DNA of 10,381 nt from Clostridia bacterium (GCA_024404125.1 JAKSQL010000025.1:1-10381); one strand, 5' to 3'. Shown: positions 1 through 6,857, counted from the stretch's first letter. Numbers and translations: made by a program. The notes: generated by a model not told the origin, from the sequence alone.

Positions 1-1
1 C

Positions 2-493
2 GTAAATCCCGTTAGTGCCTACGGTGCTTCTAATGCACTCGGCGAAAAATATGCGCTTTCGTTTTGCGATAAAACTTTTATAGTGCGCACCGCTTGGCTT
101 TACGGATATATAGGTAAAAACTTTGTTAAGACCGTAAGACGTGTAATAAAAGAAAAGGGCGAAATTACGGTAGTAAATGACCAACGGGGCAATCCCACAA
201 ATGCCAACGATTTAGCGCACCATTTATTAAAGTTGGCTCTCAGCGAAGAATACGGTATTTACCACTGTACAGGCGAGGGCGAATGCACTTGGTACGAATT
301 TGCAAAGCTTATAGCCGAGTATTCGGGATATAAAGACGTTGTTAAACCCTGCACTTCAAAAGAGTTTAAAACACCTACAAAAAGACCTGCTTATTCTTCA
401 CTTTCAAACCTTGCACTCAGTTGTACGGTAGGAAACGAAATGCGCGATTGGCAAATTGCCTTAAAGGAATATATATCAAAGGTAGAGGACTGA
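2..493 (+). CDS. rfbD: dTDP-4-dehydrorhamnose reductase, C-terminal part (5' end outside window)
   Basis: The enzyme reduces dTDP-4-keto-L-rhamnose with NAD(P)H to dTDP-L-rhamnose, the last step of the rhamnose donor pathway, in the cytoplasm. The reading frame is open from base 2, so the gene starts upstream; 163 residues are visible of a family usually about 280-300 long. Family motifs in order are RTAWLYG with the following GxNFVxT-like stretch, VNDQRGNPTNANDLA, GIYHCTGEG-TWYEF, RPAYSSL and a terminal DWQIALKEYI. A GTG at 83 lies inside the conserved RTAWLYG region and is not the start. The oddity is the active-site region YGASN-ALGE (bases 20-46): the Lys of YxxxK is replaced by Asn (codon AAT at 32-34), while the Tyr (20-22) is intact. 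It ends 4 bases before rfbB, so the two are almost certainly co-transcribed. Identity is confident; full activity is uncertain. Confidence 0.93.
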   Translation, partial: VNPVSAYGASNALGEKYALSFCDKTFIVRTAWLYGYIGKNFVKTVRRVIKEKGEITVVNDQRGNPTNANDLAHHLLKLALSEEYGIYHCTGEGECTWYEFAKLIAEYSGYKDVVKPCTSKEFKTPTKRPAYSSLSNLALSCTVGNEMRDWQIALKEYISKVED

Positions 494-497
494 TTTT

Positions 498-1565
498 ATG
501 AAAACATATTTAGTTACCGGCGGTGCCGGATTTATCGGCTCGAATTTCGTCATTTATATGCTTAATAAGTATGACGATGTTAAGATAATCAACGTAGATA
601 AACTTACCTACGCGGGAAATATTGAAAACTTAAAGAGTGTTGAAAACAACCCCAATTACAGTTGTGTTCAGGCGGACATCTGCGATAAAGCGGCTATCTC
701 AAAGATTTTTAAAGAAAACACAGTTGATTACGTTGTAAACTTTGCGGCGGAAAGTCACGTAGACCGCAGCATTTCAAATCCCGAAATATTTGTAAAGACA
801 AATGTTGAGGGCACGGTTAATATGTTACAGTGCGCGAAAGAAGCGTGGAGTGTAGGTGACGATAAGTATAAAGACGGTGTAAAATATCTTCAGGTTTCCA
901 CCGATGAGGTTTACGGCTCTTTGGGCGAAACGGGTTATTTCACCGAAAAAACACCGCTTGACCCCCATTCGCCCTATTCTGCTTCAAAAACCTCAGCCGA
1001 TTTATTTGTAAAAGCATTCGGCGATACTTATAAGTTCCCGATAAATATTACACGTTGTTCAAATAACTACGGACCTTATCAGTTCCCCGAAAAACTTATA
1101 CCGCTTATTATGAACAATACCCTTGCTCATAAAGACCTTCCCGTTTACGGTGACGGTATGCAGATTCGCGACTGGCTTTATGTTGAGGACCATTGCAAAG
1201 CAATAGATATGGTAATAAGAAACGGCAGACTCGGTGAAGTTTACAACGTAGGCGGTCATAACGAAAAGCCGAATATATTTATAGTTAAATCAATAATCGA
1301 GTATATCAAAGAGAACGTTGACTCTACGGTAGGCGAGCATATGATTAAGCACGTTACCGACCGTAAGGGACACGATCGCCGTTACGGTATCGACCCGCAA
1401 AAGATAAAAGACGAACTCGGTTGGTATCCCGAAACCTGCTTTGAGGTAGGCATCAAGAAAACAATGAAATGGTATCTTGATAACAAAGAGTGGGTCCAAA
1501 ACGTTGTAAACGGTGACTATAAAAACTACTACGATAAGATGTACAGCGGCAAAAAGGAGATATAA
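498..1565 (+). CDS. rfbB: dTDP-glucose 4,6-dehydratase
   Basis: This NAD+-dependent short-chain dehydrogenase-type enzyme converts dTDP-D-glucose to dTDP-4-keto-6-deoxy-D-glucose, the second step of dTDP-L-rhamnose synthesis. The 355 residues match the usual family length (about 340-360). An N-terminal Rossmann fold carries GGAGFIGSN (residues 8-16). Further motifs are AAESHVDRSI (83-92), STDEVYG with the catalytic Asp136-Glu137 pair (134-140), YSASK with Tyr160 and Lys164, and RCSNNYGPYQFPEKL (186-200) for nucleotide-sugar binding. The ATG follows an AGAGG ribosome binding site at 484-488, inside the end of rfbD, with a 9-base spacer. It sits 4 bases after rfbD and 2 bases before rfbC. The complete TDE and YxxxK motifs contrast with the altered YxxxN of the neighbouring RfbD. 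No truncation or frameshift was seen. Confidence 0.98.
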   Translation: MKTYLVTGGAGFIGSNFVIYMLNKYDDVKIINVDKLTYAGNIENLKSVENNPNYSCVQADICDKAAISKIFKENTVDYVVNFAAESHVDRSISNPEIFVKTNVEGTVNMLQCAKEAWSVGDDKYKDGVKYLQVSTDEVYGSLGETGYFTEKTPLDPHSPYSASKTSADLFVKAFGDTYKFPINITRCSNNYGPYQFPEKLIPLIMNNTLAHKDLPVYGDGMQIRDWLYVEDHCKAIDMVIRNGRLGEVYNVGGHNEKPNIFIVKSIIEYIKENVDSTVGEHMIKHVTDRKGHDRRYGIDPQKIKDELGWYPETCFEVGIKKTMKWYLDNKEWVQNVVNGDYKNYYDKMYSGKKEI

Positions 1566-1567
1566 CC

Positions 1568-2119
1568 GTGGGAAACTTTAAATTTACAAAGACCTCTATT
1601 GACGGTGTTATAATTGTAGAGCCGACCGCTTACGGTGACAGCAGAGGTTACTTTATGGAAACCTATCAGAAAGAGGATTTCATAAAGGGCGGTATAGACG
1701 TTGACTTTGTTCAGGATAATCAGTCTATGTCCACAAAAGGCGTGCTCAGAGGACTTCACTTTCAAAAGCAATACAGTCAGTCAAAACTCGTACGTTGCAT
1801 AAGAGGCGAGGTTTTTGACGTTGCGGTTGATTTAAGAGAGGGCTCCCCGACCTACGGAAAGTGGGAGGGCGTATTGCTCTCGGCAGAAAACAAAAAACAG
1901 TTCTTTATCCCCAAAAATTTCGCGCACGGATTTTTGGTACTTTCCGATGAAGCGGAGTTCGTTTATAAGGTTGACGATTTTTATCATCCCAACGATGAGG
2001 GCGGTCTTATGTGGAACGATCCCGATATAAACGTAGAGTGGCCTATAAGCGAAGGTATGGAGATTAAACTTTCGGATAAGGATAAACTGCACCCGCCGTT
2101 TAAAGATTTTAAAAAGTAA
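1568..2119 (+). CDS. rfbC: dTDP-4-dehydrorhamnose 3,5-epimerase
   Basis: The enzyme epimerises dTDP-4-keto-6-deoxy-D-glucose at C3 and C5 to give dTDP-4-keto-L-rhamnose, the substrate of RfbD. The 183-residue length is typical of this cupin-fold family. Visible motifs are RGYFMETY (26-33), FVQDNQSMSTKGVLRGLHFQ (47-66) containing the catalytic His64, Lys73 in QSKLV, FFIPKNFAHGF (112-122), and Tyr133 in FVYKVDDFY, corresponding to the catalytic acid of the family. The start is a GTG 2 bases after the rfbB stop. It is chosen because an AAGGAG ribosome binding site lies at 1554-1559, 8 bases upstream, and because the protein begins where the family begins. It is the last gene of the rhamnose operon in this window; a hairpin terminator follows at once. 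Confidence 0.97.
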   Translation: MGNFKFTKTSIDGVIIVEPTAYGDSRGYFMETYQKEDFIKGGIDVDFVQDNQSMSTKGVLRGLHFQKQYSQSKLVRCIRGEVFDVAVDLREGSPTYGKWEGVLLSAENKKQFFIPKNFAHGFLVLSDEAEFVYKVDDFYHPNDEGGLMWNDPDINVEWPISEGMEIKLSDKDKLHPPFKDFKK

Positions 2120-2123
2120 AAAT

Positions 2124-2169
2124 AAAACCTCGCTTTGCGGTAATAATACTACTGCAAAGGGAGGTTTTT
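2124..2169 (+). terminator. Rho-independent terminator of the rhamnose operon, overlapping the next gene's ribosome binding site
   Basis: A 17-position stem pairs 2124-2140 with 2152-2168 around an 11-base AT-rich loop. It has one G-G mismatch and one G-U pair, and the 3' arm ends in TTTTT (2165-2169). It begins 5 bases after the rfbC stop, as expected of an intrinsic terminator. The 3' arm contains GGGAGG (2159-2164), which is also the ribosome binding site of the 59-codon gene at 2173. Read-through transcripts from rfbC would therefore hide that site in the stem. Confidence 0.85.
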
Positions 2170-2172
2170 ATT

Positions 2173-2352
2173 ATGCAAAAAGGAATGTCTTTCGTAAAAG
2201 GCGTGGGCGTAGGTATGGTAGCAGGCGCCGCAGCGGTGATAGCGGGTAAATGCGTTTTAAAAGAAAATCAGCATAACGTGTCAAAGGGCTCAGCTAAACT
2301 TGTAAAAGCGGCAAGCGATTTTGTAGACGGTGTACAAACCTTGTTTAAGTAA
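2173..2352 (+). CDS. Small Gly/Ala-rich putative membrane protein, 59 aa
   Basis: I do not recognise a named family with certainty. The ATG has a strong ribosome binding site, AAAGGGAGG ending at 2164, with an 8-base spacer, and the frame ends in TAA at 2350-2352 just before a strong terminator, so it has all the marks of a real gene. The 59-residue product starts MQKGMSFVKGVGVGMVAGAA and continues to residue 25 as a run of Gly, Ala and Val with GxxxG-like spacing, which could form one short membrane helix. Lys26 and Cys27 follow, then a basic segment of about 30 residues that looks amphipathic. It loosely resembles small YtxH-type proteins, but this is only a resemblance. It lies alone between the rhamnose operon and the topoisomerase operon. 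No separate promoter was identified; expression could come from read-through of the rfbC terminator. Confidence 0.75.
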   Translation: MQKGMSFVKGVGVGMVAGAAAVIAGKCVLKENQHNVSKGSAKLVKAASDFVDGVQTLFK

Positions 2353-2354
2353 AA

Positions 2355-2395
2355 AGCAGAGGCGGCGGTCAGAATTAAAGACCGCCGCCTTTGTT
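2355..2395 (+). terminator. GC-rich terminator after the 59-codon gene
   Basis: A perfect 11-bp stem pairs 2360-2370 (AGGCGGCGGTC) with 2380-2390 around a 9-base loop. Five more A-U, G-U and C-G pairs extend it outward to 2355 and 2395. The T tract (TTTGTT, 2390-2395) is interrupted, but the stem is very stable. It starts 3 bases after the small gene's stop and separates it from the topoisomerase promoter. Confidence 0.85.
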
Positions 2396-2416
2396 ATAAA
2401 AATACAGTATTTATGC

Positions 2417-2446
2417 TTGACGAATATACTATATATAGTATATAAT
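2417..2446 (+). promoter_or_regulatory. Sigma-A-type promoter of the topoisomerase operon
   Basis: A TTGACG -35 box (2417-2422) and a perfect TATAAT -10 box (2441-2446) are separated by 18 bases. Transcription would start near 2453, leaving about 33 bases of leader before the GTG start at 2486 and enough room for the GAGAGG ribosome binding site. The position directly after the terminator at 2355-2395 supports a new transcription unit. A second TATAAT (2455-2460) has no matching -35 box. Confidence 0.8.
2424..2443. promoter_or_regulatory. Perfect 20-bp palindrome in the promoter spacer, candidate operator
   Basis: Two 10-base arms (ATATACTATA and TATAGTATAT) form an exact inverted repeat with no spacer, centred between 2433 and 2434. 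It fills the space between the -35 and -10 boxes and overlaps the first three bases of the -10 box. A dimeric repressor bound here would block RNA polymerase, so an operator is the simplest reading. The core is nearly all A and T, so chance palindromy is a real alternative, and no cognate regulator gene lies in the window. Confidence 0.5.
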
Positions 2447-2470
2447 ATATTCTGTATAATAATGGATATA

Positions 2471-2476
2471 GAGAGG
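2471..2476 (+). promoter_or_regulatory. Ribosome binding site that decides the ParE-like start
   Basis: GAGAGG lies 9 bases before the GTG at 2486. An in-frame ATG at 2462 has no such site and would sit about 10 bases from the predicted transcript 5' end. The GTG start also yields the N-terminus MAKSN..YGNESI, where I recall related proteins beginning. Confidence 0.7.
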
Positions 2477-2485
2477 TTGTATCAA

Positions 2486-4468
2486 GTGGCTAAAAGTAAT
2501 CTTGAATACGGCAACGAAAGTATTACAAAACTTGAGGGCCCCGACAGAGTAAGAAAACGCCCCGGCGTTATTTTCGGATCGGACGGGCTTGACGGTTGCG
2601 AACATTCGGTATTTGAAATAATTTCAAATTCTATTGACGAAGCACGTGAGGGCTACGGCAAAAAGATAATAGTAACCCTTTACAGTGACGGCAGTGTTGA
2701 GGTAGAGGACTTCGGGCGCGGCTGCCCCGTGGACTTTAACCCGAAAGAACAGTGCTTTAACTGGGAACTCGTTTACTGCGAACTGTACGCGGGCGGTAAG
2801 TATAACAATAACGATGGCTCTAACTATGAGTATTCGGTAGGTCTTAACGGCCTTGGCCTTTGCTCCACACAGTATTCTGCCGAGTATATGGATATTGAGG
2901 TCAAGCGTGACGGTTATAAGTATAATCTCCATTTTGAAAAGGGATACAATATAGGCGGGCTTAAAAAAGAGGTATACACCGGTAAGGATACGGGTACCAA
3001 AACCAAGTGGAAACCCGATATTGACGTTTTTACCGATGTTAATATCCCGAGGGAGTATTTTCTTGATATACTTAAACGTCAGGCAATAGTGAATGACGGC
3101 TTGAAGTTTATCTTCCGCGAACAGCAGGGCTCAAGATTTATTGAAACCCCGATTTCTTACGATAACGGTATAAGAGATTACGTTGAAGAGACGGTGGGAG
3201 AAGAAAAAATTTCGTCTATGCAGTTTTTCTCAACCGAGCGCAAAGGTCGTGACCGTGAGGACAAGCCCGAGTATAAGGTAAAGATAAATGTTGCGTTCTG
3301 TTTTTCAAATATGCACGTACTTAAGGAGTATTACCACAATTCAAGTTGGCTTGAATACGGCGGCGCTCCCGAGAAAGCGGTAAGGAATGCTTTTGTTTAT
3401 CAGATAGACAGTTATATAAAGCAAACAAACAAGTATAAATCCGGCGAAAGCAAAATCACTTTTTCGGATGTTGAAGAATGTTTGGTACTCGTTATATCCT
3501 CGTTCTCCACAATGACCTCTTACGAAAACCAAACCAAAAAGTCGATAACCAATAAATTTATCGCCGAAGCGATGACCGAGTTTTTACGTCATCAGTTAGA
3601 GGTTTACTTCATAGAGAACAAGGCGGAAGCGGATAAGATAGCCGATCAGGTACTTGTAAACAAGAGAAGCCGTGAGAGAAGCGAAAAGGAAAGAATAAAT
3701 CTTAAAAAGACACTTTCAACCGGCAACTCTATGGTAGACAGAGTGCAGAAATTCGTTGACTGCCGCAGTAAAGACGTTAACGAAAGAGAACTCTATATAG
3801 TAGAGGGTGACTCAGCGCTCGGTTCCTGCAAACTTGCACGTGATGCCGCTTTTCAGGCGATTATGCCGGTAAGAGGTAAAATACTCAACTGCCTTAAAGC
3901 CGAATACACAAAGATATTCAAAAGTGAAATCATAACCGATTTGCTTAAAGTTTTAGGTTGCGGTGTTGAGGTTAAGTCAAGCGCCAATAAGGGACTTTCA
4001 AATTTTGATATTGATAATCTGCGTTGGAACAAGATAATAATCTGTACCGATGCCGATGTGGACGGTTTCCACATAAGAACTCTTATTCTTACTATGATTT
4101 ACCGTCTTATGCCAACCCTTATAAAAGAAGGCAGGGTCTTTATCGCAGAAACACCTCTTTATGAAATAAACACAAAGCAAAAAACTTATTTTGCCTATGA
4201 TGAAAACGAAAAAGCGGAAATACTTTCCATGATAGGCAATGAAAAGTATAATCTTCAACGTTCAAAGGGACTCGGCGAAAACCAACCCGAGATGATGAAT
4301 CTTACTACTATGAATCCTGAAACGAGAAGACTTATAAAAATACTCCCCGAGGATGCTTATCTTACAAGCGAAATGTTTGATTTGCTTTTAGGGGATAATC
4401 TGCAGGGCAGAAAAGACTATATTTCCGAAAACGGTTATCTTTATATGGAAGAAGCCGCTATATCTTAA
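2486..4468 (+). CDS. parE: Type IIA DNA topoisomerase, ATPase/Toprim subunit (ParE/GyrB-like)
   Basis: This is the ATP-hydrolysing subunit of a heterotetrameric enzyme that passes one DNA duplex through another, in the cytoplasm with the ParC-like product of the next gene. From the GTG start it is 660 residues, close to ParE (about 650) and far shorter than enterobacterial GyrB. The GHKL ATPase domain has Glu44 and Asn48 in EIISNSIDEA, Asp75 in EDFGRG (74-79), and GLNGLG (119-124) in place of the usual GLHGVG. The transducer domain has the QTK loop at 349-351. The Toprim domain has EGDSA (440-444), FQAIMPVRGKILN, and TDADVDG (521-527) holding the metal-binding acids, then QRSKGLGEN. The gene starts a two-gene operon with its own promoter; 18 bases separate it from the next gene. 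The divergent clostridial style makes ParE versus second GyrB uncertain; the pairing and length favour ParE. Confidence 0.9.
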   Translation: MAKSNLEYGNESITKLEGPDRVRKRPGVIFGSDGLDGCEHSVFEIISNSIDEAREGYGKKIIVTLYSDGSVEVEDFGRGCPVDFNPKEQCFNWELVYCELYAGGKYNNNDGSNYEYSVGLNGLGLCSTQYSAEYMDIEVKRDGYKYNLHFEKGYNIGGLKKEVYTGKDTGTKTKWKPDIDVFTDVNIPREYFLDILKRQAIVNDGLKFIFREQQGSRFIETPISYDNGIRDYVEETVGEEKISSMQFFSTERKGRDREDKPEYKVKINVAFCFSNMHVLKEYYHNSSWLEYGGAPEKAVRNAFVYQIDSYIKQTNKYKSGESKITFSDVEECLVLVISSFSTMTSYENQTKKSITNKFIAEAMTEFLRHQLEVYFIENKAEADKIADQVLVNKRSRERSEKERINLKKTLSTGNSMVDRVQKFVDCRSKDVNERELYIVEGDSALGSCKLARDAAFQAIMPVRGKILNCLKAEYTKIFKSEIITDLLKVLGCGVEVKSSANKGLSNFDIDNLRWNKIIICTDADVDGFHIRTLILTMIYRLMPTLIKEGRVFIAETPLYEINTKQKTYFAYDENEKAEILSMIGNEKYNLQRSKGLGENQPEMMNLTTMNPETRRLIKILPEDAYLTSEMFDLLLGDNLQGRKDYISENGYLYMEEAAIS

Positions 4469-4486
4469 TTTATAAAGGAGAAGAAA

Positions 4487-6733
4487 ATGGCTCCGAGAAA
4501 GAAAAACACAGAAGAAACAAAGCCGAAAGTTAAAGCGGACGCGTATATCGCGGGCGCAGGTACGGTGGTAGAACAGCAGGTTACCGAAACACTTAAGACC
4601 AACTTTATGCCGTATGCCATGAGTGTAATAGTATCCCGCGCGATACCTGAGATAGACGGGTTTAAACCCTCCCACCGTAAACTGCTTTATACTATGTACA
4701 ATATGGGACTTTTAAACGGACCTACCGTAAAGTCGGCAAACATTGTGGGAAGAACTATGCAACTTAACCCTCACGGTGATGCCGCAATATACGAAACTAT
4801 GGTACGCCTTTCGGAAGGTCACGCCGCACTTTTGCATCCGTTTGTTGCCTCAAAGGGCTCGTTCGGTAAGGCATATTCAAGGGATATGCAGTACGCGGCT
4901 TCCCGTTATACCGAGGCAAAACTCTCTCCCATATCGGCAGAACTGTTTGCCGATATTGATAAGGATACGGTTGATTTCGTTGATAACTACGATGCTACCA
5001 TGAAAGAGCCGACACTTTTCCCCGTTACCTTCCCTACCATACTTGTAAATGCCAATATGGGTATTGCCGCAGGTATGGCAAGTCAAATTTGTCCGTTTAA
5101 CTTAAAAGAAGTATGTGAAACCACAATTGCTTTTATAAAGGATAACGATATAAATGTTGCGGATACTCTGCTTGCACCCGATTTTCCGATAGGCGGCGAA
5201 CTTATTTATAACCGTGAGGAAATGGAAAATATCTACAAAACGGGCAGGGGCAGTTTTAAGGTAAGAGGTACTTATACTTACGATAAATCGCAAAACTGTA
5301 TTGATATTACCGAGATACCGCCTACAACAACAAGTGAAGCAATAATCGAAAAGGTTGTAGAACTTGTAAAGGCGAAAAAGATAACCGAGATAAACGATAT
5401 ACGCGATGAAACCGATTTAAACGGTCTTAAAATAACGGTGGACTTAAAGCGAGGCACCGACCCCGATAAACTTATGAAAAAGCTCTATAAGATGACACCT
5501 ATGCAGGATAGTTTTGCCTGCAATTTCAACATTCTTATAGCGGGCTCACCGCAGGTGCTCGGTGTTAAAGAAATCATATCCGAATGGGTGGCTTTCAGAA
5601 GTGAGTGTGTAAGGCGGAGAGTTTTCTTTACCCTTACAAAAGCAAAAGAAAAACTGCACCGCTTGAAAGGTATGGAGAAAATACTGCTTGATATTGATAA
5701 AGCGGTAAAGATAGTAAGAGATACCAAAGAGGAAAAAGAGGTCGTGCCTAACCTTATGATAGGTTTCGGCATTGACGAAATTCAGGCGGAATTTGTAGCC
5801 GAGATTAAACTCCGCCATTTGAACAAAGAGTATATATTAAACCGTCTTGCCGATATAGAGGACCTTGAAAAGCAGGTAAGTGAGATGGAGGATATACTGA
5901 ATTCAAAAACTAAAATCAAGCGTATTATTATTGACGAACTTTCAGAAGTAATAAAGAAATACGGTAAAGACCGAGTCACAAGAATTATAGGGGCTGACAG
6001 TGCCGATTATTCTGACATTTCGGAAGAAAGTCAGGCAGACGCAAGCCCCGTAACGCTTTTCTTTACAAAAGAGGGATACTTTAAGAAGATAACACCGTTA
6101 TCTCTCAGAATGAGCGGCGAGCAGAAACTCAAAGAGGGTGACGTGATTACCCAAACGGTAGAGTCCACAGGCGATAAAGACCTTTTGTTCTTTACCGACA
6201 GTGCCACCGTTTATAAATCGCGCGTCGCCGATTTTGCGGACGGTAAGGCGAGCGTACTCGGTGATTTTGTCGCTTCAAAACTCGATTTTGACGAGGGCGA
6301 AAATGCGATATATATGGTCGATACAAAAGATTATTCCGGCTTTATGATATTTATTTTCGATAACGGCAGAATTTCAAAAGTACCGCTTAATTCCTACGTA
6401 ACGAAGCAAAACCGTAAAAAACTTATAAATGCGTATTGCTCAAAACATACCGTTCATACAATTATGTATCTTTCAGAAGACCGCGATTTACTGCTCAAAT
6501 CAACGAGCGGCAGAATGTTGCTTGTAAACACCGGCTCGATACCGCTTAAATCCACAAAAGATAACGGCGGTATAGCGGTTATGACACAGAAAAAAGGCCA
6601 GAGAATTTTCTCTGCCGAACTTTACGAAAGCGGTACACTTGAAAGTGAGCACCGTTACAGAACAAAAAATTTGCCTGCCGCGGGCAGTAAGGAACTTATA
6701 GGCACTGCAAGTCAGGCAACTATGGACTTATAA
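4487..6733 (+). CDS. parC: Type IIA DNA topoisomerase, DNA cleavage/rejoining subunit (ParC/GyrA-like)
   Basis: This subunit cuts and reseals the gate DNA segment through a covalent tyrosine link. Its 748 residues fit ParC (about 750-810). A Lys-rich, probably flexible tail of about 30 residues precedes MPYAMSVIVSRAIPEIDGFK (41-60) and PSHRKLLYTMYNMGL (61-75). The active site is AASRYTEAKL with catalytic Tyr141. In the quinolone-interacting helix HGDAAIYET (96-104), Ala99 stands where GyrA/ParC usually have Ser; the acidic partner is kept as Glu103. The breakage-reunion core and coiled coil run to about 515, followed by a beta-pinwheel domain from about 522 to 735. No GyrA box (QRRGGKG-like) was seen, which argues against a supercoiling gyrase. 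The ATG has an AAAGGAG site at 4474-4480. Translation is probably coupled loosely to the ParE-like gene just upstream. Confidence 0.9.
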   Translation: MAPRKKNTEETKPKVKADAYIAGAGTVVEQQVTETLKTNFMPYAMSVIVSRAIPEIDGFKPSHRKLLYTMYNMGLLNGPTVKSANIVGRTMQLNPHGDAAIYETMVRLSEGHAALLHPFVASKGSFGKAYSRDMQYAASRYTEAKLSPISAELFADIDKDTVDFVDNYDATMKEPTLFPVTFPTILVNANMGIAAGMASQICPFNLKEVCETTIAFIKDNDINVADTLLAPDFPIGGELIYNREEMENIYKTGRGSFKVRGTYTYDKSQNCIDITEIPPTTTSEAIIEKVVELVKAKKITEINDIRDETDLNGLKITVDLKRGTDPDKLMKKLYKMTPMQDSFACNFNILIAGSPQVLGVKEIISEWVAFRSECVRRRVFFTLTKAKEKLHRLKGMEKILLDIDKAVKIVRDTKEEKEVVPNLMIGFGIDEIQAEFVAEIKLRHLNKEYILNRLADIEDLEKQVSEMEDILNSKTKIKRIIIDELSEVIKKYGKDRVTRIIGADSADYSDISEESQADASPVTLFFTKEGYFKKITPLSLRMSGEQKLKEGDVITQTVESTGDKDLLFFTDSATVYKSRVADFADGKASVLGDFVASKLDFDEGENAIYMVDTKDYSGFMIFIFDNGRISKVPLNSYVTKQNRKKLINAYCSKHTVHTIMYLSEDRDLLLKSTSGRMLLVNTGSIPLKSTKDNGGIAVMTQKKGQRIFSAELYESGTLESEHRYRTKNLPAAGSKELIGTASQATMDL

Positions 6734-6738
6734 AATAA

Positions 6739-6788
6739 AAACCGCCTGAAAAGTGATACACAGTTCGGGCGGCTGTCTGCCCGAACTG
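6739..6788. other. Two mutually exclusive hairpins between parC and valS
   Basis: The 137-base gap holds two overlapping inverted repeats. The first pairs 6742-6750 (CCGCCTGAA) with 6764-6772 (9 bp, one U-G on the plus strand). The second pairs 6761-6770 (CAGTTCGGGC) perfectly with 6779-6788, with an 8-base loop. Both use 6764-6770, so only one can form at a time. On the plus strand neither is followed by a T tract. On the minus strand the first repeat leads straight into TTTTTATTTT (6732-6741), the form of an intrinsic terminator, although that stem then has one A-C mismatch. The rest of the gap (6789-6857) is AT-rich; I see no convincing promoter and no T-box sequence in it. Confidence 0.6.
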
Positions 6789-6857
6789 CAAACGCTTAAA
6801 TTCGCGGCTGACATTAGTAATATTTGATTTAATTTTAAATTTATTCATTATTTTTTC

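Noticed and set aside
2330..2485. Longer N-terminus of the ParE-like protein, starting at 2330 or at the ATG at 2462
   Set aside because: An extension from 2330 would cross the small gene's end, a terminator and the promoter. The ATG at 2462 has no ribosome binding site and sits about 10 bases from the predicted transcript start; the GTG at 2486 has GAGAGG at good spacing.
6720..6848. Minus-strand 42-codon frame across the parC-valS gap
   Set aside because: It has no ribosome binding site before its ATG and runs through the hairpins and the T-rich tract; its openness is better explained by RNA structure or chance.
6824..6851. Possible valS promoter, TTGATT with CATTAT at 16-base spacing
   Set aside because: Each box matches only four of six consensus bases, and the start point would fall on the ribosome binding site, so it is too weak to list.
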